From Xiphophorus maculatus (lineage: Eukaryota > Chordata > Actinopteri > Cyprinodontiformes > Poeciliidae): a stretch of DNA of 64,000 nt. Positions 9,401 through 21,485 of the stretch are shown piece by piece; the first letter of the stretch is position 1; each line of letters starts with the position of its first letter. Position numbers and translations under genes: made by a program. Under the pieces are notes generated by a model, which saw nothing but the letters and a program-made list of their open reading frames with translations, searched no databases and was not told where the DNA came from. The stretch lies in NCBI RefSeq assembly GCF_002775205.1, contig NC_036454.1:27140283-27204282 (forward strand), written 5' to 3'.

Positions 9401-12400
9401 AAATCCCAAGACTTTTACTGCAATCAAAGTGCTTTATAAACTAAGTAGCTGTGTGGTGTTAAGCCTGTGTAACCAGTTAAGTGTTTTGCCCTCTCTGCTG
9501 AACAGGGAGGACCCCTGGCAGGTTGCAAAAATGGTGAAAAGCTACATGCAGCAGCACAACCTACCTCAGAGAGAGGTGGTAGAGTCCACAGGCCTCAACC
9601 AGTCCCATCTCTCCCAGCACCTCAACAAAGGCACACCCATGAAGAACCAAAAGAGAGCCGCTCTCTACAGCTGGTATGTCAAGAAGCAGTGCGAGATCAG
9701 TCAGCGTGAGTACAAAACCTGCACAGAAGCACCAACCTCTGCTTGATTTAAACCCAAAGCTAGCAGCAGTCCTAGGAGATGGAGACACATTGGTAATAGA
9801 AACTATGTTTTTTTCATCTAGAATTTACCAATGCCAAACATGGCCTTGCACCGGTGGAGGAACAAGGAGAAGACACCAAAAAAGGACGGAGGAACAGGTT
9901 CAAGTGGGGCCCAGCATCCCTACAGATTCTCTTCAATGCCTATGAACGTCAGAAGAACCCCAGCAAGGAGGAAAGAGAGGGATTGGTAGAGGAATGCAAC
10001 AGGTGTGGCAAGATTTTAGATGATCCATTTTTTATTTTGCAGATATGCAACGATAGGGCAAAACGTGATCGTCACAGACAGATGACGTGAATAACACTGC
10101 TTCCCTCCTTTTCATGGCACCTTTTCATGGATGGAGTACGTTAGGAAGAAAACTGAACATTTTATCATCAAAGTTGAAATGTTAACAGCACAAAAATGGG
10201 AACGAATAAAAACTTGAGGAAATCTAACAAGGGTTGAATTGTCAAGGATAGAAGATTGGGCCAGAGTATCTCCAGAAATATGGGTTGGTGTCTATCAAAG
10301 ATGGTCAAGTAAGTGAACTAGCAGTAGCTATATTGGATTGCTCACCAGACTCATAGGCAACAAAGGCTCATAAATGCATGTGGGCAGCAAAGGCTGGTTC
10401 CTTTCATCGGATTCAACAGCTGAGCCACTCTTACTCATATAGCAAAAGAACTTAACGGTCTTTCTGATGGGGAAAAAAAATTACACGCACTGCCTGTAGA
10501 TTAGTCTGAATTGGAACAGTATTGCCTGATGGCTGTATACTCTTTCAACAGAACAAGTCATGCTGCCACAAAGCAAAATTCCTTCAGGAATGGTTAGAGA
10601 AGCTTTGTGTTAGCTTCAAAAATGTTCATCTCTCAATCCAGTCAAGCATCAGTAGGGTGTACTGGACAAACAAGTCCAATCCATGTAGTTTTGCAACTTA
10701 CAGGACTTAAGATGGCCTGTCACGATCTTGGTATTTAGTACGTAAGCAAACCGTCAAGGGTTTACTGGAGGTCATTACTTCAACAAGTCAGAGCTGCTTT
10801 GGGAACCAACAAACATGATGTTATGCCACATGCTATGAGAATCTCATGATATCCTATTGGGAAATGAAGCACCACTAATTTTATTATTGCATTTGCTTCT
10901 TATTTAGTCAATGACTTCAGTTCATATCTTTCATTTGTTAACTCATCTGTAAGTGTATTTCTTATTTTTCAGAGCCGAGTGCCTCCAGAGAGGGGTGTCC
11001 CCTTCCCAGCTTGCTGGTCTGGGTTCAAACCTAGTTACTGAAGTCAGGGTGTACAACTGGTTTGCCAACCGGCGAAAAGAGGAGGCTTTTCGTCACAAGT
11101 TGGCCCTTGACACATCTTTCAACAGCCAGTCAGCTTCCTCCTCTAATGCCACCCTTCCAACAAGTCCTGAGCATGGTAATGCGCCACAACTGGTTAAGCA
11201 AACCTACAGTTTCTATTCTTTGTAGATAAAGTTAAAAACAGGACATTTCTTGTAAACTGAGATTAGGGATTAAGCTGTTACGACTAAGGTGGTCTTGCAA
11301 GTACCACAGATTTTGGTAGACATGACTGTGCAGGTTCGGAGACTGATGTGTGTAAACTAATCACCCTGGATATTGTCCTGAAACCTGATTCACACTGCTT
11401 TCCTAGGTGTGAAGTACAGCCAGCAAATCTCCTGTGACACAGGGAGCACAGCAAGAAGCAGCATAGGGGACCGTGTGGGACGTCTCGTGGTCAGCCCTAT
11501 GCAACTAGAACCCAGCCATACACTCCTTGAGTCTCATAACCCCAAGCTGGTGAGTGTTTGTCCTGGTGTTTCACTAGTCCACTCTGAGAATTCCTACCAT
11601 TGTGACTATACTTTCCCCCTAGCTGCAGGTGTCTGGCAGTGGACCACTGCCCCCAGTAAGCACGCTGACATCCCTGCACAGTCTTTCAGCGTCTCCAGCC
11701 TCCTCACAGAGCCTCATCATGGCCTCGGTGCCCAGCGTCATGAGTTTGGGCGAGTCCTCGCTTCTAATAGGTACCCCAGTCTCTCGATTTACTCTCCATA
11801 CTCTTGAATGGAAAATATAAAAATACAAAGCGTGAGGTCTATCCCTGATGTTTTTTACAGGTTTGGCCCCTACGCAATCACAGACCGTCCCCGTCATTAA
11901 CAACATGGGGGCTGGTTTCACCACTCTCCAGCCAATTTCATTCCAGCAGCAGCTTCACACACCCCACCAGCAGGCAATACAACAGCAGCTTCAGGGTCAC
12001 ATGGCTGCCAGTCCGTTCATGGCAACCATGACACAGCTGCCATGTCACAGTAAGGCTACAACAGCATATAAGTTTAACATCACACAGAAGGCAAACACTC
12101 ATTCATCTCTTCCCCCATGACAGTGTACAACAAGTCAGAGTCGCCTCAGTACCATTCGTCCAGTTTGCTGTCTCAAGCCATGGTCATCACTGACAGCAGC
12201 AGTCTGGGGACCCTGACCAGCCTCGCTGCGGTCCGACAGGTATGCCTCTGATGACTTTATTGGGCTGGTAGATCTTCAGTAAGATTTTAAACCTCAACCT
12301 TAAACTTTGTTTCGAGTAGATCCTCACAGCAGATCCTGAGGAAGAGACGGAGTCCCCTTTGCAGGAAGATTCTTTACACCTGCAGCCACACACACCTGTC

Positions 12401-13554
12401 CCAGGTAGAGTACCAGAGCAAGCAAAGCCTCACCACTCATTGTCCAAATATATTTGAGAATCTCCATGAATAGTGATTTTGAAAATACAAAAGCTGAATT
12501 GTTACAAGCATGACTAAGATTAGGCCTAAAATGATATTCGATTAGATGATGTAAACACAAATTCTGCCAAGCTTTAGTTGTCAGACAGATGGCTTGATTT
12601 GGCACTAGAAAGCTCTGATCTTAAAAGTGCATGTTGGACTAATGTTCAGTGGCTGCAATACAAGTCTAAACCATCACTCTGCCACCAACGTGTTTGGAAA
12701 TCAGCTTGGGGTGAGGCTCTCTTAAATGTCTTTGTAGTTTTGGTCTCGTCATAACCACGGTTTTTTTTTTATATAAAATGGGAACGGTTTGCTGAAGAAC
12801 GTTTTCCATTGGCCATGCTAAATTCCTATCCATCCAGGAGGTGGTTTCACTTGACAACCAACAATTTAAAGTTTACTCTGTGACAATTGATTACAGTACC
12901 TAACTATAGAAATAAATGAAGACACACACAGGTATGAATTGGAAGGGTTCAAAACTGTTTGGAAACTATCCCATAATTCTCTTCAGACTTATTGGCAGAG
13001 GCGATTCTTAGCCAATCTGTTGTTGATCTCTATCCTTCTGGGCAGTGTTAGGATTGTCCTTCATGCTCCAGACCAATAAACTGCCTAAACTCCTGCTCAT
13101 ACACACTGAGTCAGATTTACTCATGATCAGCTAATCAAGTCCATTTAAATCTCATAGAGCATTTCTCTTGCTTCCGTTTTTCACTCACCATCATAAAGAT
13201 GCAATAAGCCATTATAAAATGGGTTTTATTTCTGTACTGCCAATATTTTTCACATTAATTACTGAGTATGCATAAATGCTGTTTTAAAAAAAAAAGTATA
13301 AATAAAAACAAATTGCATTTTCTAATGTGATGCTCGTGTGGGTGGGTGGTTGAGTAGAAGAAACTAATTTTGCCAGAAACTTCTAAGCTGAGTCTAAACT
13401 GATTTTATCACTCTTCTGAACAGCGTCTTCTGAGAGCCTGGAGCTGTATCCTTCCTCCCAGACGACAGAACGCCATCAGTCTCACCTCCTCTCCCCTTCA
13501 CCCACAGACATCGGCTCCTATATGCCTACACAAATGGTGTCCACAGCCCAGTAA
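6487..13554 (+). CDS. hnf1a: Hepatocyte nuclear factor 1-alpha (complete, 10 exons, 560 aa)
   Basis: Homeodomain transcription factor of liver, pancreas, kidney and gut; it binds DNA as a dimer. Exons: 6487-6773, 9506-9705, 9822-10002, 10973-11175, 11407-11549, 11623-11770, 11861-12049, 12124-12239, 12320-12404, 13424-13554. Lengths sum to 1683 nt in one frame. Residues about 12-40 are the dimerisation helix ([11 protein letters not shown]). The segment from [13 protein letters not shown] to WYVKKQ (about 97-157) is the atypical POU-specific domain. [12 protein letters not shown] to [16 protein letters not shown] (182-266) is the long HNF1 homeodomain with its extra loop. Residues 290-560 are the Ser/Pro/Gln-rich activation domain, ending PTQMVSTAQ much like human HNF1A. 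That ending and the linker argue for hnf1a rather than hnf1b. A second in-frame ATG at 6511 has an equally good context and could be the real start. Introns 1 and 3 carry transposon fragments. Confidence 0.95.
6774..9505 (+). other. hnf1a: hnf1a intron 1
   Basis: GTGAGT donor and AACAG acceptor, with codon CA|G split (phase 2). It is AT-rich and contains a 211-bp hAT-type element at 8684-8894. No other exon or conserved motif was recognised, although an intron of this position is a plausible enhancer host. Confidence 0.85.
8684..8894 (+). mobile_element. Non-autonomous hAT-type element with perfect 8-bp target duplication
   Basis: The element starts CAGGGGTGTCAAACTCCAGT and ends with the inverted counterpart GGAGTTTGACACTTG; the right tip has decayed by two bases. 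It is flanked on both sides by TGATCTAG (8676-8683 and 8895-8902). An 8-bp duplication plus a CAGGGGTG tip is typical of hAT-superfamily MITEs. It has no coding capacity at 211 bp. A related copy in the opposite orientation is at 51468-51688. Confidence 0.9.
10170..10745 (+). pseudogene. Decayed Tc1-like transposase in hnf1a intron 3
   Basis: The stretch keeps recognisable pieces of a common fish Tc1-like transposase in order: a CCAGAGTATCTCC-like region, an (A/G)CATGTGGGCAGCAAAGGCTGG-like DNA-binding region, a CTCTTTCAACAGAACAAGTC region (the QQDNA-type catalytic Asp block, altered), and a GTACTGGACAAACAAGTCC region. Many substitutions, stops and deletions are present. It occupies most of intron 3 (10003-10972) and lies on the same strand as hnf1a. 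Confidence 0.7.
12405..13423 (+). other. hnf1a: hnf1a intron 9
   Basis: GTAGAG donor, AACAG acceptor, phase 1. It is AT-rich; no repeat family or coding segment was recognised. Confidence 0.8.
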
Positions 13555-14071
13555 CACCTCCCTGGCTATGTAGCGGCTCCGGCCTGTCAGCTGGACTAAG
13601 GAGGTGTGGGGATGGACAGCTAACACTGGGAGGAGAACCAGGAGACCGGAACCAGTGATGTCTGAGAGTAAAAACTGACTCAGCACAGCTTTTACAGCTT
13701 TTACCTAGAACTAATATTAGAGGGGGAAAAAAATCACAACTTAAATAGCAGAAATATCTCTCAAGATCAACACCAAAAATATTTTTATTAAAATATTTAG
13801 TTTTTCTTGGAAATTGTAACTTCAGATGAAACTTGGCAAACCAATGTTACCTGCACTGTTTTTAATTTGCTTTCCTTAAATGCTTTTTTTCCCTTTTGAT
13901 GAGAAGTTTTTAAAAAAAAATATGTATAACCATCAACAACGGATGTAAAGTTATTTTATAAACAAACTAGATGCCTTGTCTTATCGGAGAAATAATTGAG
14001 TGCTCCACACCACTTGATCAGTTCAACACAAAACACAGACAGCCCGAATGAGTAAACACTAGATTAAAAAC
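13555..14071. other. Shared 3' region of convergent hnf1a and custos
   Basis: Only 517 bp separate the two stop codons. TTTATTAAA at 13784-13792 contains ATTAAA on the plus strand (13787-13792), usable by hnf1a, and AATAAA on the minus strand (13784-13789), usable by custos. If both are used the transcripts end almost on the same spot, with custos 3' UTR about 290 nt long. Other weak signals exist, for example minus-strand ATTAAA near 13861. Confidence 0.5.
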
Positions 14072-15702
14072 TCAGTTCAAAGCTTCTTCTTCTGCATTTC
14101 TTTTACGCTTCTTTTTCTTTTTTTGTTTTATGTTGACTACAGAGTGTTCCTGCTCACCATTGCCTTGGTGATGAGCAGAGGATACAGAGTCCTGCTTGTT
14201 CTCTTCTTTTTTCCGTTTCGTCTTTTTCTTGACGACACAATGCTCTTCTTCCTCTTCCACCTTCTTCTTTTTTGCTCCAACTTCTGAGCCGAGAGGCTCT
14301 CCTGAGGAAGATGAGCGCATGGCTAAAGGTAACAGGTCACTGATGGACACCGCTGCCTCCTTCAGTCTGGTTTCCATCTCGCTGTCGCTGTCACTGCAAG
14401 CAGCACAGAAAGGTAGAATGTTCTGTGGAAGGTGAAAAACTGCCAATCAAGTGTTTGAAATGAAAGGGAAGGAGAAAAAAAAGAGAAAACCTTGAGCTGG
14501 GAGGAGGCCGACGCCTGGGTGCTGACGAAGGCTTGGCATCTTCCTGTCCTGGGACGGATGTAGAAAACAAACGAAATCCTGCAAAAATAAAAAATAAAAA
14601 ATTATAACATTAAAAGAGGTCAAGTCAGTTCCTCTAATAGCGAATCTGCTTAAAGAAAGAGCAGACATTTACCCTCATCTTGACCGTCATCACATTTTGA
14701 TTCCAGACATTTTGAGGCTATGTGCTGCGTTTCTGAAATGCAACTGAAGAACAAAATGCTGCTTAAAAATTGGAGCCCAGAAGAAATAATGAGACTCTTC
14801 TGTAAATGACAACTTTTCCCTACCTGTCCAGAAGATTCTCCAGCTTTCTAGCGACATGTTTCCGAAATCCTTGGGTGACCTGGAGCTCATTTCCGTCATG
14901 CTCATGGTCAGCGACCACAACGCTGTTGCACAACAGAATGTATACACTTTGCCCCTCAGTTTTAATTAAGTGTCTGCAAGATGCATAAATTTTCATTTTC
15001 TCCACAGCATAACGATTATAGTATAAAAACCATTAATCTACATCTAAAATTAGTTATTTAGAAATTGACCAGTTTAAAGTGTTGGGCTGTTTTGGAGTAA
15101 AAAATCTTGTTTTGCAATAAACATTTTTATCATAAAGATGGTTGGTCAGAGCTTTACAGCATTCAGAGATCAACCACAACGTCTCTGATTGGTGCGTGAT
15201 GCATCCCAGATTCAGACTTCCTCCCTTATGGCTCTGTAAAATTAAAAAATAAACGTCCACACTTTCTTTAATTTAATGTGGAAGACTTCAGCTCTGCACA
15301 AAGTCCATTGAGTTTAACTGCTGTGAAATTGGTAAATGTGACAACACTTACCGCTTAGACTCCTGTTTAACACTGCCATCCCCATCTGAAATAAGAAACA
15401 GAAGTGTCAGCCTCCTGATGTGCACGGCGACCGTCAAACTCACGAAAATCTAGGGAACTAAAAATTATTAGTCGTCCAACGTATTTCACATGAACACACA
15501 AGTCCTAGCTCTGTCGGTATGTGTATTCAGGATTAATTACTAAAACGGTTGCAAATGTAAAAATGGCGCATAAATACTAGCATCCTTTACCTTTTGCGTT
15601 AAATGTTTGGCTTTCCCAAACGGCCTCCCGGCACTTTTTAAGCTCTTCGTCGTCACTGCTGCTGGAGTCCTTAGAAACTCTCCTTCCAGCGCGGGACGCC
15701 AT
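14072..15702 (-). CDS. custos: CUSTOS (C12orf43 homologue), complete, 6 exons, 258 aa
   Basis: CUSTOS is a nuclear/nuclear-envelope protein reported to modulate Wnt/beta-catenin signalling in Xenopus. Minus-strand exons: 15591-15702, 15352-15385, 14824-14973, 14673-14743, 14491-14578, 14072-14393; they sum to 777 nt in one frame. The N-terminus has a Ser/Asp-rich DEELKKCREA block. The middle carries DGNELQVTQGFRKHVARKLENLLD and GFRLFSTSVPG, both close to human CUSTOS. A second SDSDSEMETRLKEAAVSISD block follows, then a Lys-rich tail with nuclear-localisation-like KKKKKRKRN. The length is close to the human 262 aa. The donor of exon 5 (AAG|GTTTTC) is weak, but the frame and the family alignment require it. 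In human the gene is also adjacent to HNF1A. Confidence 0.92.
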
Positions 15703-18431
15703 CTTAACACCACGTGCTGCTTGAGTTTCTCTGTTTTCAACTGAGAATGCTGGGTAATGTAGTCCCTTGTTTCATTGCACACAAAAAAGAAATGACTGCC
15801 ACTTTTATTATTTCGGTAGGCGAGAAATATATAAGCCTAACAAAAAAAATACTATTTATCTAATAGTAGAGTAATTAAACACCATATTGCTATTTCTTTA
15901 AATTGTAATAAATTGTAATAATTGACACTGCACGATTAGTTGATGGCGTTTAAACCTGAATTTCAGTTTCACTCTTAAATTGATTGATTTTTTTTTTTTT
16001 GTTGCTTTTAATTGTATTAACAGAACCGTCACTCTGAAGTCTGGATAAAAATGGCAGAGCTGAAGGTTTCATACCAGCCCAGATTTTTAAAAGCCGGCAT
16101 GGGAAACTTGATCTGAAACATGTTGATACCAGAAGTGCTCTTCAGATGATGTGAATCTTATCAACCATTCACAAAATGCAGAAAAACGCATTTTAATTAG
16201 CTTGAATTGCTAAAAGTGGTTAGCCGGCTGAATTTGCAAAGATCCAAGTTTGTAAATTCAACTGGTTTTCCAATGTGGAACTGGTACACGGTTAAGTTGA
16301 GTTTTGTGCCATTCTAACTCTTAGGTCAATGATAAAAATAAGTAGTAGTAGATGTCACGCTCCTTTTAATGTAGTCATATGTACAAAACGAGCCAGACGA
16401 AGTGCTGAGCGCAGGTACTGTTTAATACATGACAATATGTTTTGGAAGATGGAGATTTCTGTACTGAAAATGCTATTTTTTAATTGTATGAATTTTTCAA
16501 TTTGTTGAAAAACTCAGATATGGCGTTTGGCTGTAATATATTCCTCAAAATTAACTGTAGCACATGCTTAAAATATATATTTCTATTTGGGTAATGAATC
16601 CAAATAGGTTTCACTTTCTGAATTAAATTAACATTTTGCTAATATTCTAAATATGCAGACGCACCTTATTAATTGATTCAAAATGTCTTCTAAACAGAAG
16701 AAATTTTGGCTATGGTTTAAGAATGATAAAATTAGACAACAATGAGAAACAAGATGCCGATGAGAAAGCATCTTGCAGTCTGTCTTTCTTTTATTTATTA
16801 CAATATTAATCTAATTTAAAAAGTGGATATTATGCAACAGTGTAAAGAGATACAATCAAAACTGAGAGTGCTCCTGCACTTCTCAATGCATTTGAGCAAA
16901 ACAACAACTCCCATACTGGATGACAAAGAAAGCAGGACAGGTCTCCGCGGCAACCACAGTAGTGCTGCTCCTGTGTGTAGAAACCTTAAATGCATCGAAC
17001 ACCAAAGGCCAGACACAAAGGGTCAGAATGAGACGGTGCTAAAGGCATCGCATGGACAAAACTATTAACGGCTTTCTTCATAATCCCCTAATAGCTTCTA
17101 AAAATGAACGACTGCATGAACTGTAACACGCTAGAAAACAAGACGGCAGTAGAAAAGGTTTTTGTGGAGAATAATAAAAAGACAGTAGAGCAAAATTAAC
17201 TTCCATTATTCTTGCTGAATTGTTCAAATCTTTCTTATACAAGTTTTTTTTTTTTTTCCACTGACACCAGATTCTAAGGCACTTTCCTGCTCTACAGGTG
17301 GGAGTTTAGTTTGTCACAACCTAATAATTTATAGGCACCCTAAATTTTTAAAAGGCCACCAATAGTTTCACAATAAGCACAATCAAACAAATGTTTCTCT
17401 TTTAAGGTACAAACCGAGGAGAAATGACATGGCTGTTGAGTAAAAACGTAAGGGATGTCCAAGCATTTCTACACCGAGTTGTACATGGAGGGGTTCTTGC
17501 TTTGTTCCCTTTAAGTTTTTAATGGAAATTAATTAAATTAATCCTCCTTGTTGAACCAGAAGGATGGATTTCAAGGAACTAAACAGGTAGAACCACATCA
17601 GAGTGAATTTAAACGTGCAACTAAGCGGTAATTGATGTATTATGTGCGAGTGACCGGAAATGTAGTCTATCACCATCTCACCTTCTTCGATTCTGCCAGT
17701 TTTCATAGAACAAAAGGAAACTTGGTGACACAGTTTCACAGGACGTAATCATGAGAAGTTCATGTTTTTCCTCAAATGGAGTGAAAGTTGACCAAAAAAA
17801 CAAACAAAAAAAACACTAATCTACTCTGAATCAGGAAGAAATGATCCCTAAACAGACACAAACAGTTCAAATAACTCAGAACATTTCAAGCCACAAGTCG
17901 ATAACAAAAATCAACACAATTCATGCTATCTCTTCAACAAACGGCAGGTTAAAAACGCTTGAGAAATATTAAGCTTGCTTTTCCCACTCGGGAAATCCAA
18001 CTGTCAGTAGAAACGTGTCATTTAAATAAACATGAGTGTTTAAGTGAATTACATTGCTAACAATCTGCTACACAAAGCGTCCCCTTCCAGCAGAGACAGC
18101 GTGAACTCTTATGGTTGAAGGGTTCAAGCAGAAACGTGACACCTGGCTGACAAACCAAAACACAGAACAGAACAAACACTTCAGTCAGATATACAGAATT
18201 CATGAGCAAAGTTATTGTGAGTCCACGAAGCTGAGCTTCCCCGAGGTACTTCCGTATGGATCCGTGTTTTTCTAGTAAGGCAGAGTTGGTCCAGTTTCTA
18301 ACAATTTCAACAACAACAACGACGACAACAAAAAACCACTTCTGCACCCTGTTTTGGAAGGAGTTTTAGAAATGTATAATCTAGGAAATTTTTCAGCTAA
18401 GAGATCCTAGACCCATTTCTTCTGTCAGGTT
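15703..18431. other. Custos promoter side and unc119b 3' UTR region
   Basis: About 2.7 kb lie between the custos start and the unc119b stop codon. The right part, perhaps from near 16800, is probably a long unc119b 3' UTR: minus-strand AATAAA signals occur at about 16790-16800 (TTTATT on the plus strand). Long unc119b 3' UTRs are known in mammals. The left part holds the custos promoter and AT-rich DNA with no recognised gene. The open frames at 16816-17068 and 17533-17739 show no family signature. Confidence 0.5.
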
Positions 18432-21400
18432 TTAAAGCCCACCGTTGTAGGCATAGTCTGCCTTGTTGTGCATGATCAGTTTGTTGTCCACAAAATAGAA
18501 ACTGTCTGATTTGGTCTCATATGGGTGCTCCACCATTTGGCGAACTGAAACAGGAGAAAAGAGACACAAAGAGAGTCAACGTGGTGATAAGTGTAGGAAG
18601 GGCTGTGATCTGCTATTTCTGAAGATGGGACGTAAACTCACTCAGGTCTTCGGGAAGCTGTGGGAACTCGTAAATGTGTTCGCACGTGTTGCGGCTGTTG
18701 GGTATACAGAAGCCAAAGTCGAAGTCGAAGTTCTTGAGGAGCCGTCCCTGGAAGTAATGCCTCTCGATCATACGGAAGCTGTTGATGGGTCGGTCCCCCA
18801 CTGTAAACTCAACGCTGCAGTTGGACAAAGAGACAGCAGAGATCCGTTTTTAAGCGGTGAGGAATGATGACTGTTTTAGGCCGAGAGTCCAGGCACTTAC
18901 GTCGCCCCAACAGTGCGCAGTTTTAGGAAGGCTGGTGTGAACTGGTATCTGACGAAACGCCCCGCGCTGGAGTCTGCATCCCCGCTCTCTTCGTCTTTCT
19001 CCACATTACCTAAAGCAGAGAATGAATTCACTGGAGGCCATGCAAACATCATTCACATCGCAGAGTGGAACTGGTCAGATATACGGGGGAAAAGGACGGA
19101 GTTAAATGCAGGGCAACCCTGGGGGAGAACCTGAAAGAGGTCACTTTCAAGTAGCACAACAACCCTGCACACTCAGCCAGAGCTTAATTACATTAAAACA
19201 TATGAATTTATTAAAATAGGCTGTCGTATAAAAATTGGGCACCTCCAGATGTCCAACTCTGGCAGGTATTAAAAATCTGGTGTTATTGCAGCAAAAGGTG
19301 GTTCAACAAAGTATACACACAAATAAATGCCGTCTTTTTGTTATTTGAGGGAATAATAATCTGAAATTATTCCATAACCGATTCACAATTGTGAACTAAT
19401 CTGTGTCAGCCTGTCACGTAAAATTTAAGGGACAATTCTGGAAAGTGTACACTCGTTCTGTTCTAAGGTTCTACATTTCACCATATAATGGACCAAAAAA
19501 TAAGAAAATATCAAACCTTATGTGCAAAAACTAAGTACATCCCCGAAAAGAAACAAAAAAACAATAGGTGTCTGTAGTTCGTTGATGGAAAAAAACAAAC
19601 ACTGAAAAACTTTTATGCAACATTTAACAGGGAACACTGCTGTTTTCATGTTTGTTGACCTCATAGAGACACATGTAGATGCAGCTCGCTCTGTAGGAAA
19701 GCCCCTCAAAACGACTCCATAACCTTTGGTTGTAACTTGCACCTAGCATTTAGGAGTAACAAGCTGTCCATGGTGGGTAAACTGAATGCACCACTTACCA
19801 CTGTTTGGAGGTTTGGCTATCTCAAAAAGAACCGTTCCGGTTTCGAGGTCTCTGATTTTGAACCGTGTGAAGTCAACGCTGTAGATGTTATCCTCAGGTC
19901 TGCACAGGTAGTCTGAAACACAGGAGAAAAGCTGAATCAGAACCACAGTTGGGAAATCCCATTTTGTCCTTAGGAATTAGCTTTATTTTTTTTCCTTTCT
20001 TGAGAAACCCACAAACAAAATGTTCAATCATGTTTTTACTTTGAATATTGAGATAGTGGTTAAAGACCTCTGCACCTGCTCCCGCAGGGCAGAGAGACTA
20101 TGCAACACCTCCAAAGTGCAGAAAGAGAGGAGGAAAGCAACTCGTTGTGTGGTCCGGGAAAAGCCCCCAGATAACAAGAAATGCCGGATTAAAATCCAGT
20201 CCAATGAGCACCTGATGACTAATGGAAGGATTTACCGTAACTTGGAGGGTTCTTGCAAAGACTCATGATGTGACAGGGTGGTCGCTGCTTGAGGAGGAGA
20301 TTGGAATAAATCCAAGCAAATCTTTCCCATTTTTGTAGTTCATTTTAACCATGTTTTAAAAGATTTGAAGCAGATGGGCTGTAATTCATATGAGATGCTA
20401 AATAGAATTATGCAGGAAAGACAACGTAGAGCACAATAACTAACTAAATAAATAAAGGCGTTTTATGGGGTCCCTGGTGAGGATGAGTTAAAAAAAAACA
20501 TTAAAATAAACTTTGTTTTAGAAAACTAAAGATTTCTGTCTCCTGAGGAACCACTTCTTCTGGTCACTGAACTGTAAATTGGACAAGGACCCATAATTAT
20601 CTGGCTTGTCAAAAATAAACTGTAAAATAAACCTAAAGCTAATGTTAGAAAAAGCCATACTTGGGTCAGCAAGTCTTCATAACAACCACCAGACATCAAA
20701 TGACTGCATATGATGCAGGAAACCCCCCCCCCCCCCAAAAAAAACAAACTTTTTCTGTCTTCATGTCAAATACTCTGACCACAAAGACGTTCAGTCTGAT
20801 GCTGCGGAGACTATTGGAATATATATCTGCTGCGGAGAATATTAACCTTAATATTGGTTAATATTAATCAATATTAATAGTTTCAGCAAAACAAAAAAAC
20901 TCTTCAAGTGGGTTTGCCGTGAAAGATAAGCACTTCATACACAGTGTTCAGCATGGTGGAGGATCTATGAGGCTGTGGGACTGTTTTGCCAGAGGCTCAG
21001 ATGGGAAAAAAAAAAAAAAGTCCAAACCCCATACTAGCAGTAGTTATAAAACTCCTAATTACTACATTACCTTCTGGCAATTTTAAGCGAATAACAAGAT
21101 TGTGCCCAATACAAATTGTTAATATGTCTACGCTTTCAGAGACGACCAGAGGTTCACTTAACATTAGCAAGTAACAATTAGCACATTTTTTTTATAAGCC
21201 TACTATTATCAAACTTTATAAAAACCACGTTTATTGGGCTCATAGGATACCTTCCGTGACAACCCGCAGACCCAGGACATGGTCCGGGGAGATATCTGTT
21301 CCTAAAGCCCGGAGCTCATCCTCTGTGACCGAAGGCCACTTATCCGTGTGGCTGCGCCTCGACTTCAGCTTCCTCAGCATTCCTCCGCCGGCCTTTCTGT

Positions 21401-21485
21401 CCCGGTTGCTGCTCTCCACCGCTTTGCCTCCGTCCTTCTGCCCCTTCCCGGCTGCCTGTGACGGTTTGTTTCGAGAACTGCTCAT
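18432..21485 (-). CDS. unc119b: UNC119B lipid-binding chaperone (complete, 5 exons, 247 aa)
   Basis: UNC119 proteins are PDE6-delta-like beta-sandwich chaperones that take up N-myristoylated cargo and deliver it to cilia with ARL3. Minus-strand exons: 21251-21485, 19799-19912, 18901-19009, 18642-18814, 18432-18544; they sum to 744 nt in one frame. The first ~55 residues are basic and low-complexity. The conserved fold runs from [21 protein letters not shown] through [20 protein letters not shown] and [20 protein letters not shown] to the end [12 protein letters not shown]. The acidic linker [12 protein letters not shown] matches the UNC119B type. The start is the only in-frame ATG that gives the family N-terminus. 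The intron 1 donor (GTATCCT) looks like a U12-type site. Confidence 0.95.
19010..19798 (-). other. unc119b: unc119b intron 2
   Basis: Minus-strand GTAAGT donor and TTTAG acceptor, phase 1. It is AT-rich; no repeat family was recognised with confidence. Confidence 0.8.
19913..21250 (-). other. unc119b: unc119b intron 1
   Basis: Phase 1 intron with an unusual GTATCCTATG donor and a normal TTTCAG acceptor. It contains a Tc1-like remnant near 20905-21020 and a C12 homopolymer at about 20726-20737. The small open frame at 20020-20268 shows no recognised family. Confidence 0.8.
20905..21020 (+). pseudogene. Short Tc1-like transposase fragment in unc119b intron 1
   Basis: The sequence translates on the plus strand to a [15 protein letters not shown]-type block, the same transposase core as in the 5190-5570 fragment but more altered. 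It lies antisense to unc119b. Terminal repeats are not visible. Confidence 0.6.
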
